Assembly (NCBI GenBank): GCA_949316495.1
Contig: OX439005.1
Coordinates: 22,271,704-22,335,703, forward strand
Length of the DNA stretch: 64,000 nt
From: Amphiduros pacificus
Lineage: Eukaryota; Annelida; Polychaeta; Phyllodocida; Hesionidae
Direction of reading: 5' to 3'
Shown here: positions 22,440-33,213 of the stretch, piece by piece
Layout: each line of letters begins with the position of its first letter
Position numbering within the stretch: position 1 is the stretch's first letter
The notes under the pieces: model-generated
Told to the model about the DNA's origin: nothing
Seen by the model: only the letters and a program-made list of their open reading frames with translations
Databases searched by the model: none
Position numbers and translations under genes: made by a program

Positions 22440-22800
22440 TCATAATGGTTATTATCTTGGTGTACCTTATGTGACCATGGGTCAAAATCAATGTCACGGC
22501 CTGCACAAGGACTCGTCAAGGGCTAAAACAAGTTTAGTATAAGGTGACCTTGAGTTGTTTTCAGGGTCACAGGGGCTTTAAAATCAGTCATTTTTGATAT
22601 TTTGAAAAACACTAAAATAATGCTTAGTTCCACTTCATTTATTATAGGAGCAACTTGTGAATGATCTATTTTCTGAAATATTACAGCAATATAAATATGA
22701 CTTGGCAGATGTGATGTACCTCTGTGGGGTTTGGATAAGTTTGATATTGGGTGACCATGAGTAATTTTCAGTGTCATAAGTGCTGATTTTCAAAATTGGT
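22440..22800. repeat. AGGTCA-rich dispersed repeat, second local copy
   Basis: Repeats the 21820-22000 unit (gagcaacttgtgaatgatctattttctgaaatattacag; ttggcagatgtgatgtacctc; gatattgggtgaccatgag), with added stretches of tgaccttgagttg type. Its ends are not defined. Confidence 0.6.
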
Positions 22801-22980
22801 ATTTTTATTAATTAATGTAACTATGTCACATTTACCTCATTAAATGTCCTATTCATCACAACCTCCAAGGTGTTGATAATCCAGTTCTTCACAAATCAGA
22901 GAAGATTAGATCTTGATTTTTTGCTTATATCCAAACGTAATTGATTCAGATGCTATCTTCATAAAGTCAGTCAAGGTTGC

Positions 22981-22986
<6 letters not shown>

Positions 22987-23015
<29 letters not shown>

Positions 23016-23062
23016 TTTGTATAGCGCTGATACCAGACAAGTCTGTTCATAGCGCTGTGTTA
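22987..23062 (-). mobile_element. Tiny 3'-end fragment of a CR1/L2-like LINE
   Basis: On the minus strand: gcgctatgaacagacttgtctgg...agcgctatacaaattt followed by (ATT)n. It matches the last 60 bp of element E at 10855-10921. It is an extremely 5'-truncated insertion. Confidence 0.85.
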
Positions 23063-23140
23063 AGACCAGTACAAGAGCAATTCGCTTGTGAATGCTGTTT
23101 TCTTCAAGGTTATAGCAATATATATATGACTTGAATCTAC

Positions 23141-23613
23141 CTAATAATAATAATAATAATAAAAATAATAATAATAATATTAATAATAATAATAATAATA
23201 TAAAAATATAATAATAATAATAAAAATAAATAATAATAATAAAACTTATATATCGCTGACACCAAGTCTTTTAATAGCTCTGTGTTCAGGACATGTTTCT
23301 TGAAGAGATGCGTTTTCAGCCTAATCTTTAAAGGTGGTACTGGGTTACTAGTCCTAATATCCACAGAGAGAGATTTCCAGAGTCAGGGGCTGATGGATGA
23401 GAAGGCTCTGTCACCCACAGTCCTCAGCCGAGTCTTTGGAATTGATAAGTAAGTACCATCATTAGATCTCAGGCACCAGTCACCCTGTTTTACTAAGAGT
23501 AGATCACGCAAGTAAGGCGGCGCCTTACCATTGACGACCTTCCAGGTCAAAAGAAGGATCTTGAAATCATTTCTAGCATGTACAGGGAGCCAATGCAATT
23601 CCTCTAGTTTTCC
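23141..23613 (-). mobile_element. 5'-truncated CR1/L2-like LINE fragment
   Basis: Minus-strand C-terminal RT region: KLEELHWLPVHARNDFKILL, APPYLRDLL and GDRAFSSISP in one frame, then TSNPVPPLKIRLKTHLFKKH in another, so at least one frameshift. A tail of (ATT)n-like repeats spans 23245-23141. It belongs to the same family group as element E. Its 5' break at 23613 abuts a fragment of the receptor gene. Confidence 0.9.
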
Positions 23614-23725
23614 AGGTTGAGTCACTATAAATCGTAACAAATGAAGTAAATGTTACATTTAATGCAAAATCTTCAGGTTCCACTATGCCTACTATTCTAG
23701 AATATTAAGTTAAAGGTCCTTATAG
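23614..23725 (-). pseudogene. Decayed partial copy of receptor exon 1
   Basis: From aggttgagtcact through cgtaacaaatgaagtaaatg to ttaaaggtcctt this matches 19528-19640, the first CUB-like region of the receptor (about residues 108-145), in the same orientation. The first 55 bp are almost identical and later positions diverge. Only about 110 bp remain, and the left side is cut by a LINE fragment. It is a relic of a duplicated receptor gene or a partial segmental duplication. Confidence 0.8.
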
Positions 23726-24720
23726 CAATATAAGGTCGTCAAATTGTCTTATGTGAAGTTTGGTTGATGTTAGGAATTAAGTGTTCACCCACACAACAGT
23801 CCATGAAAGTTGGTGGAAGAGGCAATGTATCCTAAAGACGAGGTCGACAACGTTCGCAGTCCCAAGCCAATACCAACAATGGTTTCGATCTGCATTGATC
23901 TCATCAGTTGGATGGGGACTGACTGCTTTATCCTATGCCTGGTTTATATTGGATTTAAGTGGAGGTTTTAGCACCTCTTGAGGTGCTGGGCACCTCACCT
24001 GTAGCGCCTCCAGGTGGAGGCGCTGTTTTGGTTTCCATTGGTTCCCAAGTAGAGGTGATATGGGAAAAACCCTATTTTCATGGTGCTTATTGTATACTCC
24101 CAGGTTTGGGGTGATTGTATGTGTATTTGAGCATTTTACGTGTTAACTTTGGAGGTTTGAATGACTTTTTTCGGTCAATTGGGATCTTTTTTGATTCGCT
24201 ATTAGATTTTTTAAAATTTACGGACCCTCTCCCTTGAAGCCACCAGACTATTTTTTTAATTTTACACTTCATATAGCCCCGGCGCAGGGTAGGAATCTCC
24301 ATTTTGAAAACAAATTTTTATTGCTCACGTTTCTTTCTTTTGTCATCATTTGCAATAAAGATATGCATAGCATGAATACCTTATTTTTTGTTGGGTTCTT
24401 GACTGTTTTTCAGTCAATTTCTTTGGGTGCGGTTGTGTAACATTATGTTACGATGCTTCAACACTGTTTGGTGAAGACTTTTCTATGGAAGATTTTATTT
24501 AGAAATTTTGGTTTCTGGTGAAAAATTGTTTTTTGCTGTTTGACATGTTGACCAGGGGTTCCTGATTTGTTTGCAGTAAGTTCTGATTTTTTTTGCTGTC
24601 TGGAGAGTTGATTAGTCTCCTGTGATTTTCAACAGTTCTGTTAGAATTTCAGTATATTCAGCGGGGGGGGGGGGGGGTTCTGTCTCCCATGGTAGTTCTA
24701 GGAGCTCATCAATGTTGAAG
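23726..24720. other. Non-coding interval with paired palindromes and a poly-G run
   Basis: No coding region was found. It contains two adjacent hairpin sequences (23970-24024) and a run of 15 G at 24663-24677. Otherwise featureless. Confidence 0.5.
23970..24024. repeat. Two adjacent short palindromes
   Basis: AGCACCTC-TT-GAGGTGCT at 23970-23987 and AGCGCCTCC-AGGT-GGAGGCGCT at 24003-24024. They are separated by 15 bp that again contains cacctcacct. Stems are 8 and 9 bp. Confidence 0.8.
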
Positions 24721-24721
24721 A

Positions 24722-24905
24722 CTGGTCCCACTAGCACAGTTGGTAGTGTGTAGGATCTGTGCCTTTGTTGGTGAAACGTGGAGGTCGGGAGGTGGTGGGT
24801 TCGACTCCCACTGCCAGCAGTGTTACTTTCACACTGGTTAAAAGGCTCAAAAGTCGACCATGATATGGCCATAGTTGCTAAGAGGGTCGTAAAAACACCA
24901 TTTCA
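24722..24905 (+). mobile_element. tRNA-derived SINE, family 2
   Basis: A tRNA-like head has an A box (tagcacagttggtag) and B box (gtgggttcgactccc). It is followed by a body unlike family 1, with gaccatgatatggccatagttgctaagagggtcgtaaaaacaccatttcac. Part of this body recurs near 13655-13715. No target duplication was identified and the start is approximate. Confidence 0.7.
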
Positions 24906-25609
24906 CATTTCCATTTCAATGTTGAATGAGTCCCTATAGCTCGTGGGATCACTTTGATCTAGGGGTGGTGTTCTAATTGAAGGAAAAGTGTAGATGGTCT
25001 CTCCTTCCTCGATCTCCCCTTTCACTCCCTCATCTCCCTTGATGTCAAGAAAGAATGGAAGTTTCGGTTAAGTGGGTGTTTTGAGTCAGTTGTTCTGCAT
25101 ATTTGCAGAATCTCGATTCAAATTATGTAGAAAAAGGTGGGTGTGTATGTAACTTACTATTTTGTGTGGGTTCCCATTGGATCTCATCTTTGAGGTAGCT
25201 CTGAACGTCAGTGTCAGGATCCGTCCCGTGTTTGGGTACGGTATCGTCCAATTCATGTATATTACTGGCATTTAGAAGGGAACAGAATTGGTTCGAGTCG
25301 AGTGCGTTGACTTTGCATGGCGGAGCAGAGCTCTCTTTGTTGTGTAGACTTTGCCATATACACTGCAGAGGTGTTGCGGTGATGGTGTTGCCATTTTGTG
25401 TGGGTTTGTGTTGCTAAGGACCATTGTGTATTGTTTTCTGGTTCCCGGGATCTAGTCGGCATTGTTTCCTTGCGCCGTCACTTGGCATCCTGATTGTTTG
25501 GTGTTTGAGTCTGTCTTGTTACCGAGAAAATCGAATTTGGTCGGCTCTTTCAAGGGTTGATTGCTTGATTTGGCCATGGAGCGTAGTTGGAATGTTCAAA
25601 CCGCACCTA
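24906..25609. other. Non-coding interval
   Basis: No coding region, repeat or RNA gene was recognised. Confidence 0.4.
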
Positions 25610-26201
25610 AAAATTTGTTACTGGAGTATTTGTCTATTATATTATAAAACCTTTGATATACATCACAGGAGTGAGATTGGTCTATAATTATTACACACCA
25701 AAGGATCATCCTTTTTAAACAAAGGCATTATGCTGGCGACTTTCCATATATCAGGAAAATAACCAAGGCTAATGTAGTTATTAAGAAGTTTTGATAATGG
25801 CTCAGCCAAGGGAACTGCAGCTTCTTTGATTATTCTATTACCTATACCATCTGGTCCATTAGCCTTACTTATATCAAGTTTACTGAGGTAAAGTTATAAT
25901 ACTTCAGGTTGTATGACTAACTGATCAGTTTCGAACCTACTAGCATGTTGGTTAACAGGAAGACTAGAAGATGATTCATTTAAGGAAGCATGTGAGGCAA
26001 AGAAATCATTAAATAACTCAGTTTTAATATTATTATCAGTGTTAATGATACTGTTACTTATTATGGGCAAATCGGCTCCTGGTGTAGGAGTAGAGAATGA
26101 ATTTTTCATTAATTTCCACCATTTCTTTGAAGACACACTAGCACTTGATATTTCAACAGCTTTATCTGCTTTAATTTTCGGATCAGCCTTCCTACACTCA
26201 G
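25610..26201 (-). mobile_element. Older APE-type LINE D, RT part (split by copy B)
   Basis: Minus-strand ORF2 remnant. The connector (KKWWKLMKNSF, LFNDFFASHA) runs into RT fingers (KANGPDGIGNRIIKEA, NNYRPISLL) before homology is lost near 25610. It is the continuation of 33214-34400 on the other side of I/Nimb copy B; the target duplication TTCCTACACTCAG joins the two halves. At least one stop lies near 25890. Confidence 0.82.
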
Positions 26202-26729
26202 TTCCCCTGTGGGTGCGGGGATTAAAAAATAGCCCCACTGCCCCCCAGCATGTCGTAAAAGGCGACTAAAGGGGCGTCCTGTTTGCCGTGGGATGCGACC
26301 TGTGTCGGGGAGGATATGGAATCCTGACGGGCTGAGCACTGGGCTGGTTTGGCAGTAATACCGGTCCAGTTGCAACACGCCTGTCTTGGATCCAGATGTT
26401 CACCAGACGGGCAGATCAGATTAGGCCTGGGTCTGATTTAACCGGCTTGTGGTATATTTCCTTTAATGTATTCTGGCTATTTTATTTTTATTAGTGACAA
26501 TTTCAATGTTTAAAATTTAAGAATAATTGATAAATTTTTGATTGATATTTCCTGAAAGGAGATTACTGCTAATTGGGTCAATCGAGGGATATAAATAAAA
26601 TCCGAAAGGGTGGAGTTTTTATTCTTAGAGTATGTCATGTTGGGTATCCTCATGGCGTCAGGGCTTGGAGTTACCGGCCCAGAAAGGCATCCCCTTGTTG
26701 GGCTCCGTGGTGGGTAGGGGACCTAACTG
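26202..26729 (+). promoter_or_regulatory. 5' UTR and probable internal promoter of copy B
   Basis: 528 bp almost identical to 47352-47878 and, truncated, to 7000-7418. It includes cagcatgtcgtaaaaggcgactaaag. LINEs of this group carry their promoter inside the 5' UTR, so strong conservation here is expected of a transcribed element; the promoter role is inferred. Confidence 0.6.
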
Positions 26730-27914
26730 ATGAAATTTAAAATAACACACATGGCGCAAAACAAACAAAAACGACCTAGGAATGACATAGACAGTGATGA
26801 CGATTCAAATAAATCAGAAAAATGGCCAAGATTTTTAATTGCGGAAAGTTCTGATGCTGAACATACCCTGGCAAAAATGTCCCCCTTTGCAATTGCAAAG
26901 GGGATTCAAGGCATTGCCAGGGTGCCGAAAACAGTTAAAAAGATGGGAAGTAAGTTATTGATTGAGGTTGAGCGGAAAAGCCATGCGGACAATCTACTAC
27001 GATGCCGAATGTTGGCCACAGTTCCTGTTATTATAACGGCTCACAAAACTCTCAACAATAAAAAAGGAGTAATCAGATGCCCAGATTTAGCGGGAGTTAC
27101 TGAGGAGGAGATAGTGGATGAGCTCAAAGACCAGGTTGTTGTGCAATGTAAGCGGATATTTATAAAAGAGGATGGTGTCAAAATTCCTATCAATACGTTT
27201 ATTCTGACATTTGAAGCAGCGCAGCTCCCAACATCTATTAAAGTTGGATATTTGAACGTTAGAGTTGATGTATTTATTCCAAATCCTCTGCGCTGCTTCA
27301 AGTGTCAGAGGTATGGACATGGATCTGATCGATGTAAAGGTGATGTAACATGTCCAAAATGTACAGCTCAGCACGTTGGAGACGATTGTTCTTCAAATAT
27401 GATAAAATGTGTCAACTGCCAAGGCAATCATCCATCGTATTCGCGGAATTGTCCTTCCTTTTTAAAAGAGAAGGAAATTCAGCGAATACGACACACTGAA
27501 AATATACCTTTTCCAGAGGCACGGAAGCGAGTAGAAAGTTTAAACACAACAAAGACATCTTATGCCAGCTCTGTAAAACCTAAAGAAACAAAGTCAATAG
27601 CAATTCAGACCGAAATTACATGGCCAATCAATGACAAAAATTATTCCTTTTTTACCAAATCTTCTAAATCTTCAGCAACGTCTACTCAGACTCAGACACC
27701 CACTATCCCAGTAGTAACTCAACCAATAACAACATCCACTAAACCCTCTTCACAAACTCCCTCTACATCATCCAACAATAAAGGTATCAATAGTAATAGA
27801 CCAGTACATAAATCAGACAAAAAAGAAATCAAAGAACAAGTTAAAGCATTCATGAAACCTGGAAGGTTCCAGGCAATTTTACAGTGGTTTAAGGTATCTG
27901 AAAACAATATATGA
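26730..27914 (+). pseudogene. ORF1 of I/Nimb LINE copy B, interrupted
   Basis: A gag-like ORF1 protein with the N-terminal signature MAQNKQKRPRN and KMSPFAIAKGIQGIA, then three zinc knuckles (CFKCQRYGHG, CPKCTAQH, CVNCQGNH) at about residues 190-245. The true LINE sequence stops at KEIKEQ near 27840. The last codons of the open frame come from the inserted TTAA element. The authentic C-terminus (KINRTKSLERMDTGD in copy C) resumes at 29059. Confidence 0.9.
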
Positions 27915-29054
27915 TCTTAAAATTGACATACATACAGGCTATCTATCTGAAATCCACTAAAGAACATCTGCCCTGAGAATTATGATTTTTTGTGACCACC
28001 AAGTACTGCCAGGACTAAACAGGAAGTGTGTTGTGTGACCTTGACCTTTGAACTGTCAGGGGGCTCCGTAAGTCATAGGAGGTGTTGTTTACCAATTGTC
28101 AAAATTGGAGCAACACATTTTTGGCCATTTTTTTCCACTATTTAGAGAATAAATTGGAAGATAATACTTATCATGATGATAGTGCCTTTTCTTGGCTTTC
28201 TTTTGGTGGTAAATTTATTAAAAACGGATGAATATTTATGAAGTTATAAATGAAGAAATCATTATTTTTTATATTATATATATTTGCAAAAAAAAGTTTT
28301 AAAAAATTCTATACAGCCCAGCTTTTAAGGTGGAATCCATGCAGCCTTTGATGTCTTCCCATTCAATGGTGTGAAAAACCCCAAATTTCATCAAAGAGGG
28401 TCATATCATAAATTTTACTTATACCAATTATCAGCATTCACAGTTTTGCCATTCAAAGTCATTGTGATTTAAGGCCAAACCAGTGATCAAAGGGTTTAAT
28501 GTCACTTTTTCAATATCACGGCCTTCAAGTTAAGGGGGATTCCATGCAACCTTTGAGTCATGTCTTCCCTTTTTGACAGAAAGGTTTTCATATGCATAAG
28601 ATACTTTTCAAATAAATAGTATACTTTTCCCATAAATGATATATCTTTCACAACCATAAGATATTTGTCACAACCATAAAATATTTTTCACGGCCATTTA
28701 TTTCATTGATTCAAATAATATTAAAATAATCTTATGTTGTTCTGAAGTATACTCCTGGCAATAAATTGATAAATTGTACAAAACATCTCCACCCTGTTTC
28801 CCAAGCTGGACAGGTGCACAACTGGTAACTCATTAGGTGTTTACACAAGATCACATACCAGCTAAACAAAGCTTGTTGACAAAGTGTTCCATTGCTGGTG
28901 TAGGTTTTAGCAGACAACTGATCAACTTTCAAGTGCCACAGAAATTTGTTAACAGAGAATATTTTGGGTACTACTACATAAAAACACTGTTTAGGGTATA
29001 AACATTCATGTTATGTAAAGAAAATGTGTCTGAAAGTCAGGTTTCACCAATGCT
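27845..29054. mobile_element. 1.2-kb non-autonomous element with TTAA target duplication
   Basis: Flanked by TTAA on both sides (27841-27844 and 29055-29058). The terminal inverted repeats are AGCATTCATGAAACCTG on the left and AGCATTGGTGAAACCTG, reverse-complemented, on the right: 15 of 17 positions match. Removing the element plus one TTAA restores the length and frame of LINE ORF1 relative to copy C. No transposase is encoded. TTAA specificity is typical of piggyBac elements, though their ends usually begin CCC, so this is a piggyBac-like MITE at best. Confidence 0.82.
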
Positions 29055-29163
29055 TTAAAAGTAAAATAAATAGAACTAAATCCTTAGAAAGGATGGACAC
29101 AGGTGATCCTCCGGATATGTTTTTTACACCTGTGCACTCGAAGCATAATCGTAAAATTAACAA

Positions 29164-32100
29164 GTGATTATGTTAGATCATATATTTTTTCTCATTATTC
29201 TTAATATGGCAATCGGCAATATAATACAATGGAATTGTAGAGGATTTGAGTCAAACAGGCCAGAACTGGAGTTATTAGCCCAAAAATATAATGCATCTGT
29301 TATTTGTTTACAGGAAACTAATTTTAAAGATAACTCTACAACATTTAAGGGATATGTACCTTATATTAAAGTTGGTTCAATAGATGCAATAGACCGAGCA
29401 CATGGCAGAGTTTCTATTTTTGTTAAATCCTGTATACCCCAGAGTAAAATAACTTTAAATACTAACTTACAAGCTTCTGCAGTCAGGGTTACCCTGCACA
29501 ATACATTAACTATATGTTCAATATATCTACCACCTAGTGAGCCAGTTAATATTACAGATTTAAATAATTTGGTAACCCAGCTGCCACAGCCATATATGTT
29601 AGTTGGTGACTTTAATGCTCACAACTATATTTGGGGTGGTAGAAACAATACTGATGCCAAAGGATGTATAATAGAAGATTTCTTAAATAACAATAGTTTG
29701 TGCCTTTGGAATGACGATTATCCAACCTATTTACATCCAGCTACAGGCTCTTTAACATCAATAGATCTCTCCATGTGCACTCCAAATTTATTTTTAGACT
29801 ATTCCTGGGAAATAGAGGAAGATCAATGGGGTAGTGATCATTACCCCATTATTCTAAATAACCATTTTCCTCCACCAGACGAACGAATTCCCAAGTGGAA
29901 GTTTCATAAAGCCGATTGGGCAAAATTTCAAACATCCTGTTATAATAGAATAACTCCAGAAATTTTAAACAATGTAGATGATCCTCTTCAAGTTCTTACA
30001 GATACATTGTATGATATTGCTGATGGGTGTATTCCCAAATCAAAGTCAAATTCCAAAATTAAAGAAAAACCCTGGTTTAATGATGAGTGCAAAAAAGCTG
30101 TCAAGGAGCAGAAAAAAGCTTTAACAAAATTTAATCGACAGCCAACTCAATATAATTTGCACCAATTTCGTATAAAAAGAGCTAAAGCCCGTTATATTAT
30201 TAAAATAAGCAAAAGAAAAAGTTGGAAAGATTATGTTTCTAAATTAAACACACGTTCACCAATTAAAAAATGCTGGAATATGGTGCGTAAAATTACTGGG
30301 AAGGGAGGTGGAGCAAGGATCAAACATCTTAATCATAATGGTCAATTTATTACAAATCCCACCGAAATAGGTAACACAATAGGTCAAACAATTTCCAAGA
30401 ATTCCTCATCCAATAATTATTCTGCAAAATTTCAACAAATAAAAAATAGAAAAGAAAGAAACCAACTAAATTTTATATCCCATAACTTGGAAGAATATAA
30501 TAAATCATTTACAATAGAAGATTTGAAACTTGCTTTGGATAAATCTCATGGACCTGATCAAATTCACTACCAAATCCTTAAACACCTCCCTGACCAATCA
30601 CTTGGGCATCTTTTAGATATTTTTAATCAAATTTGGGAAAATGGTGATTTTCCTCCTTCCTGGAGGGAAGCCACTATCATTCCCATTCCCAAACCTGGCA
30701 AAGACTCATCAGATTCAAATAATTATCGTCCCATTGCTTTAACAAGTTGTATTTGTAAGACAATGGAACGAATGATAAACGAGCGTTTAGTTTGGTTTTT
30801 AGAAACTGCGGCTTTTATTTCTGTTGCACAAAGTGGCTTTAGAAAAACTCGAAGTACCATTGACCACCTGGTACGTTTAGAGACATTTATAAGAGAGGGT
30901 TTTTTAAAAGGTGAGCATGTGGTTAGCATTTTCTTTGATTTAGAGAAAGCGTACGATACTACATGGAAATTTGGAATAATGAGCGATTTATATGATATGG
31001 GATTAAGGGGTCGTTTACCCCTTTTTATTCAAAATTTTTTGTCAAATAGACAATTAAGGGTCCGAGTTGGTTCATCACTTTCTGATGCTTTTGATCAGAA
31101 AATGGGTGTTCCACAGGGAAGTATATTATCAGTCACCCTTTTTATTATTAAAATTAACAGCATTGTTGATTGTATGAGGCCTGGAGCAGATTGCTCACTT
31201 TTTGTTGATGATTTCAACTTAAGCTACAGGCCAAAGGATTGCATACAATAGAACGACAGCTCCAACAACACTTAAATAGATTACAAGAATGGGCTGATCA
31301 TAACGGATTTAAATTTTCTTTAAAGAAAACTATGTGTATGCACTTTTGTAAAAAAATGGAAGGTTCACCCAGATCCTGATCTTTATTTAGGCCAAACTCG
31401 GATACCTGTTGTCGAAGAAACCAAGTTTCTTGGACTTATTTTTGATAGAAAATTATCTTTTATTCCCCACATTAAATACGTTAAGAAGAAATGCCAGAAG
31501 GCATTAGATTTATTACGGGTTCTTGCCCATACCGATTGGGGAGGGGACCGTAATATTTTATTACAATTGTATAGAGCATTGGTACGTTCTAAGCTTGATT
31601 ATGGGTGTATGGTATATGGATCAGCACGTCCATCTTATATTAAAATGCTTGATCCTATACAAAATCAAGGTTTACGACTTTGCCTTGGTGCATTTCGTAC
31701 ATCGCCTGCAGATAGCTTGGCAGTTGAGGCAGATGAGCTGCCTCTTGATTTAAGAAGAGAAAAGCTTGCCCTTCAGTATGCTGCAAAAATTGCAGCTTGT
31801 CCAGACAATCCTGCCCATGATACTGTATTTAATCCAAATTATGTTGATCTTTTTGAAAATAAACCAAATACAATACCGACTTTTGGCATTCGCATTAAAG
31901 AATCTTTACAATCTATAAATTTAAGTCCGAATCACGTAGCTAAATTTCAATATCCTGAAACACCTTCATGGACCTATGCAACTTTAAATATCAATGTAGC
32001 CATGTCAGAATTAAAGAAATACTCAACCGATCCATCCCTTTATATAAATAGATATAAAGAAATTAAATCTATTTTCACTGGCTATCAGTGTATATACACT

Positions 32101-32889
32101 GATGGATCATTTGACGATGAGAAGGCTGCTGCAGCTGCTGTTAAGGGCAATCATATTTATTCAGAACGTCTGCCAAATAAATCATCGATTTTTTCTGCAG
32201 AACTACATGCTTTGTACCTTGCTTTGGATCATGTGGAGACTTCTCCACATCAAACATTTTTAATTTTTTCTGATTCTTTGTCTTGTTTACAAGCATTGAA
32301 AGCCAAGGATTGGAAAAATCCCTTTATTTACAAAATTCTCAAACGGTATCATAGACTCTGTACAGAAGAAAATAAAGAAATACGTTTTTATTGGATGCCT
32401 AGTCACATTGGAATCCATGGAAATGAGGCCGCTGACCAAGCTGCCAAAGCAGCATTGGACAAACGCCCAATAGATTTAATTATTCCATATACAGAGTTTA
32501 AGAAATATATTACTGTTTTTTTACGTTCTAAATGGCAGTTGCGATGGAACGAAGCTATTTTTAATAAATTACATGAAACTAAGCCCGTTCTAGGCAAAAC
32601 TAAAGGTGCTATTAGAATTAACCATAGAGAAGAGTCTGTTTTAACCCCTATAAGAATAGGACATAGTCATTTGACGCACTGTTATCTGCTTAAAGGTGAA
32701 GATCAACCAGAATGTATTGGTTGTCAAAGGGCTTTGACTATTAAACATATTTTAATAGAGTGTATCTATTTTGATATTATAAGAACTCAATATTTTAATG
32801 TACAAGATTTACATACGTTATTTGATACTGTAGATACTTCTGTGATAGTATCGTTTTTAACTCACATAGGACTTTATAATCAGTTTTAA
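29164..32889 (+). pseudogene. ORF2 (endonuclease-RT-RNase H) of I/Nimb LINE copy B
   Basis: The endonuclease (QWNCRGFE, LVGDFNAHN, SDHYPI), RT (NNYRPIALTSCICK, GVPQGSILS, FVDDFNLSYR), RNase H (YTDGSFDDEK, SAELHAL, H.GIHGNEAADQAAK) and a C-terminal Cys-His segment (CIGCQRALTIKHILIEC) are all recognisable. Compared with copy C, one base is missing near 31235 and one is gained in an A-run near 31352. The frame is therefore lost for about 120 bp, with a stop at 31249, and then restored. A 12-bp in-frame deletion removes DTAP at about 30549. The first codon is GTG where copies A and C have ATG, so the stop/start overlap is lost. Confidence 0.88.
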
Positions 32890-33213
32890 GGGCAGAGCTT
32901 TTGTTTATTTATGTCATTGACTTATTTATCAAGAACTGCAAAACATCATACTGATAAAGTCTTTTAAACAAATTATATATATTTATTATATTTGATTGAT
33001 ATTATATAAATGCTGTTCACAGTTGATAAATTCTTGTGTTATCTACATATTGTATTAACATTTACATTTTGTTTCTAGTCAATATAACTTTCTATTTTTA
33101 CTGTTTTGGCACTTTATTGTGTCAATGTGAAACCATTCATTCATTCATTTTTACCATTTTTAGGCACTAAATAACCTTAGTGGTTGATGTGCCTCTAAGT
33201 AACCATTCATTCA
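32890..33213 (+). other. 3' UTR of copy B with conserved tail structure
   Basis: Ends in (ATTC)n. It contains the CTTAG...GGTTG...CTAAG.AACC arrangement described for copy C, with one change (taacc), and matches 20544-20769. Confidence 0.8.

Larger units (their letters stand above)
26202..33213 (+). mobile_element. I/Nimb-type LINE, copy B (full length, broken ORFs)
   Basis: It runs from tcccctgtgggtgcgggg to the ccattcattcattc tail. A 13-bp duplication TTCCTACACTCAG (26189-26201 and 33214-33226) flanks it. It inserted into the older minus-strand LINE D. A 1.2-kb TTAA-flanked element later inserted into its ORF1. Apart from that insertion it is collinear with copy C and closely similar, so it is fairly young. 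Confidence 0.95.

Noticed and set aside
24663-24677. Run of 15 G as a regulatory G-quadruplex
   Set aside because: A single homopolymer with no nearby gene; slippage or sequencing error is a simpler explanation.
26109-26378. Minus-strand frame spanning the junction of LINE D and copy B
   Set aside because: It crosses an insertion boundary and mixes two elements, so it cannot be a natural protein.
27845-27914. An alternative C-terminus for ORF1 of copy B
   Set aside because: The codons after KEQ come from the TTAA element, not from the LINE.
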